Shown: piece after piece, positions 58,636 through 64,000 of the stretch
Layout: the number at the start of each line of letters is the position of its first letter
How positions within the stretch are numbered: the stretch's first letter is position 1
Assembly: GCF_002288925.2 (NCBI RefSeq)
Contig: NW_022098008.1
Span: 2,921,110 to 2,985,109, forward strand
DNA: 64,000 bases
Reading direction: 5' to 3'
Source: Delphinapterus leucas
Taxonomy: Eukaryota; Chordata; Mammalia; Artiodactyla; Monodontidae
Made by a program: the position numbers and the translations under genes
Notes under the pieces: generated by a model
Seen by the model: the letters and a program-made list of their open reading frames with translations, nothing else
What the model was told of the DNA's origin: nothing
Databases searched by the model: none

Positions 58636-61390
58636 AAATGCAATGGCTAAGATACCTTAAAATGCTAAGATTAAAATTAAATTGTGAGCATAAGAATGCC
58701 ACTGTGGGTATATTTAATACCAGAATAACTTGACTTGAAGACAAGAATTATGACCAGAGGTAAAGAGGGGTATTCCACAATAACAAAGTCAACAAATTAT
58801 CATATAGACATAACAATTGCAAATGTATATGTGCATAATAGCAAACTTCATTTACATGAAGCAAATAGTAACAGGACTAATGGGGACTATAGTTAATTCA
58901 CAATCACAATATTGACAATAAAATATCTAGATTATTCTCATTAACACATTAAACAAAAAAGAAATCACAGAAGAAATTAAGAGATATTTCAAATAAATGA
59001 TAATGAAAATATAACATATCAAAATTTGTGGGATTCAACTTGAGCAATTTCGAGGGAAATCTATATGTTAAAATGCTTATGTTAGAGAATTAAAAATGTT
59101 TATTATGCTTGTTTTTGAAAAAGTGAAAGAGTAGGTCAAACAGTAAGAATAAAATCAGAAACGTAAGAGTAAAAATTACTGAAATAGGTAACAAAAAGAG
59201 AAAAATAATTGACAAAGGCAAAAGTTGGTTTCTTGAAATTATAGAGAGATAATGAATTGAAGTATTATAAATGAAAGGAGAGATACACTACAAACCCTAC
59301 AACCATTCAAAATATAATATAATAAATAATTTGTGACAATGAATTTTACAACTTAGAAAACATGGAGACATTTTTTGCACTACATAATTTACCTAAAGAG
59401 ATTCAAGAAGAAATAATAACAATAGCCATGTATATACAGAAAATTCACTACATAAAAAAACAAAAAAAAAAATCACCCAAATAAAATTCCAGATTCAAAC
59501 AGTGCTCTCAAATTTTTTCAACCACTTAAGAAAGATATAACAAACATACTATTATTAATATTTTTACAGGGAATTGGAAAGGTGACTATTAAGGTAGATT
59601 AAATAGAAGAAAATAAAACTCTATTTGTAGACATTATTATAAACATTATAAAAATCCTTAGGGCTGTACATAAATGTTACTTGAACTAATGAGTAAATTA
59701 GGGTACTCTTTAGAATACAAGGTCAACCTCCAAAAATTACTTGTTTCTTTTTGTACCAGCAGTAAACATTTAGAAATAAAATTAATAAATTATTATATAT
59801 AAAATAAATGACCTACAAGTATATATTGTACAGCACAGAGAATGTATCCAATATTTTATAATAACTTCAAATGAAGTATAATCTATAATGTATTGAATCA
59901 CTATGTTGTACACCTGAAACAAATATAATACTGTAAATCTACTGTACTTTAAATTAAAAAAGAAATGACATTAACAAAGCAGTACAATTTACAGTAGCAA
60001 CAAAATATGATACCCTTAAGCATAAATTTAGCAAAATGTATACAAGTTCTGTACGCTGAAAATTTAAAAATATTGTTCTGAGAAAATGAAGATTTAAATA
60101 AATGGAGAGATATACAATGTTCATGGATCAGAAAACTTGATATTGTTAAGATGTGAGTAATCCTTCAAACCAATCATTTCTATGAGTTTGAAATTAAAAT
60201 CTCAGCAGAGTTTTGTGGAAATTTGACTAATTGATTTCAAAAATTTATGTGGAAATGCAAACAACTATTATTAGGAAACAAAACAACAACAAAAAATGAC
60301 ATCATGAACGTAAACAGCATTGTCAAATAATTAACTGTTGTTTTTTTTTTTTTGTACTGTGTCCTCAAATTTAATTGATTTATGAGTCGTATATACAAAA
60401 AGAAAACCTCTAAAAAAATAATAGTAGTAACCAGAAGTTTTAAAAAATGAAGAATATAATAGGAGGACTTAGACTATTTAATTTCATGACTAAGTATAAA
60501 CTACTGCAATCAAGTCTCACTGGTGTAAGAATAGATGCTTAGGTTAGTGGAACAGAAAAGATAGGACAGAAATTAATGCACACACATATGATCAAATGCA
60601 CTAAAATATTTCAATGAGGAAAGAATCTTTTCATCAAACGATGCTGGAGAAACTGTGTATTTTATTCACACACACACATACTGGACATCAATAAAAAATA
60701 GACATATGACTTGAACATCCCCTTAACAAAGAAAATAGATAAAATGGCTAATAAGCCCATGAAAACATGCCCAACATCATACTTTGCTAATGGAAATCTA
60801 GTATGTATTCAAGAACTGCAGCATAATATTTGGCAACTGCCAATAAAGTTAAGCTTACTGCTGTTTTCTGATCCAGCAATTCCTCCTGATATATTTACCC
60901 AAGAGAAATGAGAATGTGTATCCACCAAAGAACTCGCTCAAGAATGTTCATGTTGGCTTTATATGTAATAATCAAATATTGGAAATAAATAACTATCAAG
61001 AGGAGAATGGATAAACAGATTTGCTATATTTATGCAATACTTATAGTACTGAGTAATAAAAAGAATAAACGTCTAATACATGCTTCAATATGGATAGACC
61101 TTACAAATTTTGCATTGAAAGACGGCAGAGGTAATAGAGAATATACTGTATGACTATATTCATATCAAGTTTAAGAACATACAAAGTAAATCCATGTTGA
61201 CAGAAATCAGAAAAGTGGTTGCCTATGGAGTGTATGGCAGGCATGAGAGAAATTTCTAAGGTCATGGAAATGTTCTAAATCTTGACAAGTGTGTGGGTCA
61301 AACGGTGTCATGAATTTATAAAATCTGTTTAATTATACACTTACAAACTCCTCATTTACTCTATGCAAATTTCACCTCAGTAAATAAATG
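58636..61390 (+). mobile_element. Old L1/HAL1-like element, ORF2 to 3' end
   Basis: Continuation of the element from 57370. ORF2 words in order include AAGAAATTAAGAGATATTTC, CAAAGGCAAAAGTTGGTTTC, AATAAATGGAGAGATATAC, TTCATGGATCAGAAAACTTG, CAGCAATTCCTCCTGATATA and CAAGAATGTTCATGTTGGC. The 3' part has AATCAGAAAAGTGGTTGCC, TCATGGAAATGTTCTAAATC and TTTCACCTCAGTAAATAAA. It is heavily decayed with many stops and indels, and is interrupted by a younger L1 end at about 59785-59965. A T run of about 14 lies at 60339-60352. Confidence 0.75.
59785..59965 (+). mobile_element. Younger L1 3' end nested in the old L1
   Basis: AATATATTGTACAGCACAGAG-type sequence, CAATATTTTATAATAACTTC, GTATAATCTATAATGTATTG, AATCACTATGTTGTACACC and TGAAACAAATATAATACTG form the 3' UTR tail of a cetartiodactyl L1, ending in AATTAAAAAAG. 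ORF2 words of the old L1 flank it on both sides (AAGGTCAACCTCCAAAAATTAC before, AATTTACAGTAGCAACAAAATATG after), so it is a nested insertion. Confidence 0.85.
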
Positions 61391-61857
61391 GATTTAATTA
61401 CTTCTCTATTCTTTCCATAATATAGAGCTGTGTCTATGTTACCTCACATTATCTATTTCTTGTAAGATAAAATAATTGATACATAAATGTGTAGTTTTCT
61501 TATATTTCAAACTGTTTTTATTCATGCATTTTTTACATCATTTGCCTAAAAACTTGGTGAGAAGTTAGTCACCATTTTATATGTACATTTTACCAATATA
61601 AATTATTCTCTTTGTACTGCTTACCTTTCTAAAATTTGAATTCTACTTTGGCATTGATATTGCTACTCTGTTTGCTAATACGTTCCTTAAGTCTTTATTT
61701 TACAGTATTTCTAACTCTTCTATATATTTTAGTTTTAGGGTTGTCTCTTGTAAACAGGTTTTAGTTAAGCTTAATTCATTTTTTAATATGGTTATCATTT
61801 TGTATTTGTTTTCAAAACTGATCATTTGAATTATTATCTTCACTTATGTTTTTTAAA
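61391..61857. other. AT-rich unassigned stretch
   Basis: Nothing recognised. Confidence 0.35.
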
Positions 61858-62130
61858 TTTTATTATTATTATTATTGGCTGTGCTCCGTCTTCGTTGCTG
61901 CACTCAGGCTTTTCTCTAGTTGTGGATAGTGGGGGCTATTCTTTGTTTCGGTGTGCAGGCTTTAAGCACGTGGGCTTCAGTAGTTGCAGCATGCAGACTC
62001 AGTAGTTGTGGCTCATGGGCTTAGCTTCCCTGGGGCATGTGGAATCTTCCCAGACAAGGGATCAAACCGGAGTTCCCTGCATTGGCCACTTAACCAGTGG
62101 TCTTAACCACTGGACCACCAGGGAAGTCCT
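61858..62130 (-). mobile_element. CHR-family SINE, extended form
   Basis: The reverse complement starts AGGACTTCCCTGGTGGTCCAG and ends with the extended 3' body (TTCGTTGCTGCACTC..., GCTTTTCTCTAGTTGTG on the plus strand) and an (ATT)n tail at 61861-61876. It belongs to the same extended group as the truncated copy at 9357. A possible short target duplication CTTATG is at 61843-61848 and 62131-62136. Confidence 0.88.
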
Positions 62131-62669
62131 CTTATGGTTTATTTTTATTAGATGTTATTTTCTTTGCTGTTTTGGCCTCTAGTGATTTCAAGGGTACAGT
62201 CCTAACTATTAAGCTAAAGGATACCTATGAGTTAATTTTTTTCCTATCAACATGAGGAACAAAATAGCCTTTATTATTCCTATAACACATAAGATGAGAA
62301 CTCCAGGACCTTTCACTTGTTGACCCTACTTTCTTCCCACTCTACTTTTTAATTTTCATTGGTGTAATAGTGGACCTTTCAATGGTGTAACTCAGTGGAC
62401 TGAGTTATTTCAATCAACATGTTATTCATTACTGTTTTCAAGCCTTTATTTGGTGTTTATGGATTATAATTTTGAATAGGATACCCTTCTGCTGTTGGAG
62501 AACTTGGAATCTAAGGCCGTGTTTCCCAACCTCTGGATTTAAAAAGTGATTAAATTAGCAATATAGATGCCGTCCATCATACTGATCAAACAAGGGCGCT
62601 GAATCCATTTCTTAAATTTTATTAGATTACTTCTGAATAGTAGTTAAACAATTCAAACTTCATGTAGGT
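62131..62669. other. Unassigned AT-rich stretch
   Basis: No gene or repeat was recognised. Confidence 0.35.
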
Positions 62670-63103
62670 TTTTTTTTTTTAACATCTTTATTGGAGTATA
62701 ATTGCTTTACATTGCTGTGTTAGTTTCTGCTGTATAACAAAGTGAATCAGCTATACATATACGTATATCTCCATATCCCCTCCCTTTTTCATCCCCCTCC
62801 CACCCTCCCAATCCCACCCCTCTAGGTGGTCACAAAGCACTGAGCTGTTATCCCTGTGCTATGCAGCTCCTTCCCACTAGCTATCCATTTTACATCTGGC
62901 AGTGTATACATGTCAATACCACTCTCTCACTTCATCCCAGCTTACCCTTCCCACTCCCCATGTCCCCAAATCCATTCTTTACATCTGCGTCTTTATTCCT
63001 GTCCTGCCCCTAAGTTCTTCAGAACCATTTTTTTTTTTTTTTAGATTCCATATATACGTGCTAGCTTATGGTATTTGTTTTTCTCTTTCTTACTTATTTT
63101 AGG
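62670..63103 (-). mobile_element. L1 LINE 3' fragment, cetartiodactyl type
   Basis: Reverse complement of the same L1 3' UTR type as at 540-1145 and 5764-6416. It includes TTATTGGAGTATAATTGC, AACAAAGTGAATCAGCTAT, GTGGTCACAAAGCACTGAGC and TTCTTCAGAACCA followed by a T run. It stops before the ORF2 end, at TTACTTATTTTAGG. Only 3' UTR is present. Confidence 0.92.
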
Positions 63104-64000
63104 AGAAAAACAATGTGCTTGCAGAAGTCACCTATTTCCAAAAATATAAATTTGTGTCCAGAAGTTCAGGCCACATACATGCAATGCATCAACACGAAGT
63201 CACAGGGCCAGAGGACACAGGGCACTGGTGTCCCTGGTGAATCTCGTTCTCCTGAATGTGCACATGCCCCAGACACACAGCAGACACATCACCATCAGTC
63301 TGTTCACTGCACAACCTACAGCTGTAACCACCATCTGCACGGCTTGGAGAAGCATCCTCGCTCATAGGTAGATATAAGAAAACACTGAACAGGACACCTG
63401 TGTGGGAGGAGAGAGGTGGAACGTTGCTAACAAAAATTAATAGCTTAAGAAAAATCCTCCAAATATATGGTATTTAAAGGATGAATGTTGAGGATGAACA
63501 GCCATCTGCTCTTCTCACGTGGGCTAACAGCTTCTCCGGTGTCACAAATAAGGAACCAGTGGCTGCATTTGGAGTCTCGATTTTTTGTTGTTGATTTCAT
63601 TCCACATAGATGTGGGGTGGTCAGTTACACCAGAAACAACAGTTATCTCCTATTTCTTGTTTTGAGAAGAAATCTGGCTAACTGTATGGTGGTCTTTGGG
63701 TCCCTTTCTGTGTCTGGTGGAATGGGGAGGGTGGCTCCAGATCTTCTAGAGAAGGAATTACACATAAATTACACATTTGCTAGCAGAGCTAATATACTAA
63801 GTGTAGTCTTGTCTATGAAGAAAATAAATCACTGAGAATATATCATTAATAAAGACATATGAAGCCTTTCACATTATGTCAAATTACTAGAATTAAGAAC
63901 TCTGAGAGAGGGAGGGTGAACCAATAAAACTTGAATATGCTAAGTGATCATTAGAGCTGGGTGTGATAATTGAAATTTGCTTTGCAGTAATTTAATTAAA
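63104..64000. other. Unassigned stretch at window end
   Basis: No gene was supported. The plus-strand frames at 63068-63367 (99 codons, starting inside the L1) and 63485-63835 (116 codons) have no domain I recognise and no convincing splice context. Confidence 0.35.

Noticed and set aside
63485..63835. 116-codon plus-strand frame near the window end
   Set aside because: No domain, and the AT-rich context has no supporting signals.
1..64000. CRISPR array, operon or bacterial/phage system
   Set aside because: Repeats here are eukaryotic SINE/LINE/LTR and microsatellites. There are no regularly spaced direct repeats and no bacterial-type genes.

Overview
This window is non-coding nuclear DNA from a mammal, almost certainly a cetacean. 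The main evidence is repeated copies of a tRNA-derived SINE with the whale/dolphin CHR-type layout. Each copy has a tRNA-like head reading roughly CTGGTGGCGCAGTGG, a GGTTCGTGCCC-type B box, a body ending near GAGAGGCC(T/C)G(C/T), and an A tail. Several are flanked by perfect or near-perfect target-site duplications of 10-16 bases. L1 3' ends of the cetartiodactyl type and older mammal-wide repeats (MIR, MaLR LTRs, MER5- and MER20-like hAT elements, old L1M) fit the same assignment. No protein-coding gene, tRNA, rRNA or other functional RNA gene could be supported. All long open frames are short, lack recognisable domains, or fall inside SINE and L1 copies.

Layout. Bases 1-10000 hold two closely related 5'-truncated L1 copies on the minus strand (about 540-1145 and 5764-6416), two CHR SINEs (one inserted in the A tail of the second L1), a MaLR LTR (6715-7090), a MIR, a TA microsatellite and a truncated SINE with a TAAA tail. 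Bases 10600-12622 are an old, internally deleted L1 on the plus strand. A younger minus-strand L1 lies at 15015-16015, an LTR-like element at 17990-18365, and two hAT-type DNA transposon remnants sit side by side at 19758-20210. Bases 22500-26170 contain two minus-strand CHR SINEs and another minus-strand L1. Bases 26200-43700 are mostly single-copy sequence with scattered old repeats: a minus-strand SINE at 28978, MaLR LTRs at 32290 and 39485, an LTR-like stretch at 36040, and MIRs. This stretch also contains a possible conserved element near 41040-41330.

Bases 43769-46330 carry a plus-strand L1 3' end and two nearly intact plus-strand CHR SINEs. Bases 46330-53000 are again mostly single copy. 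Bases 53780-64000 are AT-rich and dominated by two old L1 copies arranged head to tail (about 55175-57230 and 57370-61390). The second is interrupted by a younger SINE and a younger L1 3' end. A SINE (61858-62130) and an L1 (62670-63103) follow.

The features do not work together as a pathway. They are layers of retrotransposon insertion in an intergenic or intronic stretch. I did not find an undescribed system. The items most worth testing are two candidate conserved non-exonic stretches (41040-41330 and 44760-45310), two LTR-like elements with recognisable promoter or polyadenylation signals, and repeat pairs that could recombine. Family names are from memory of the consensus sequences and need a repeat-library search to confirm.
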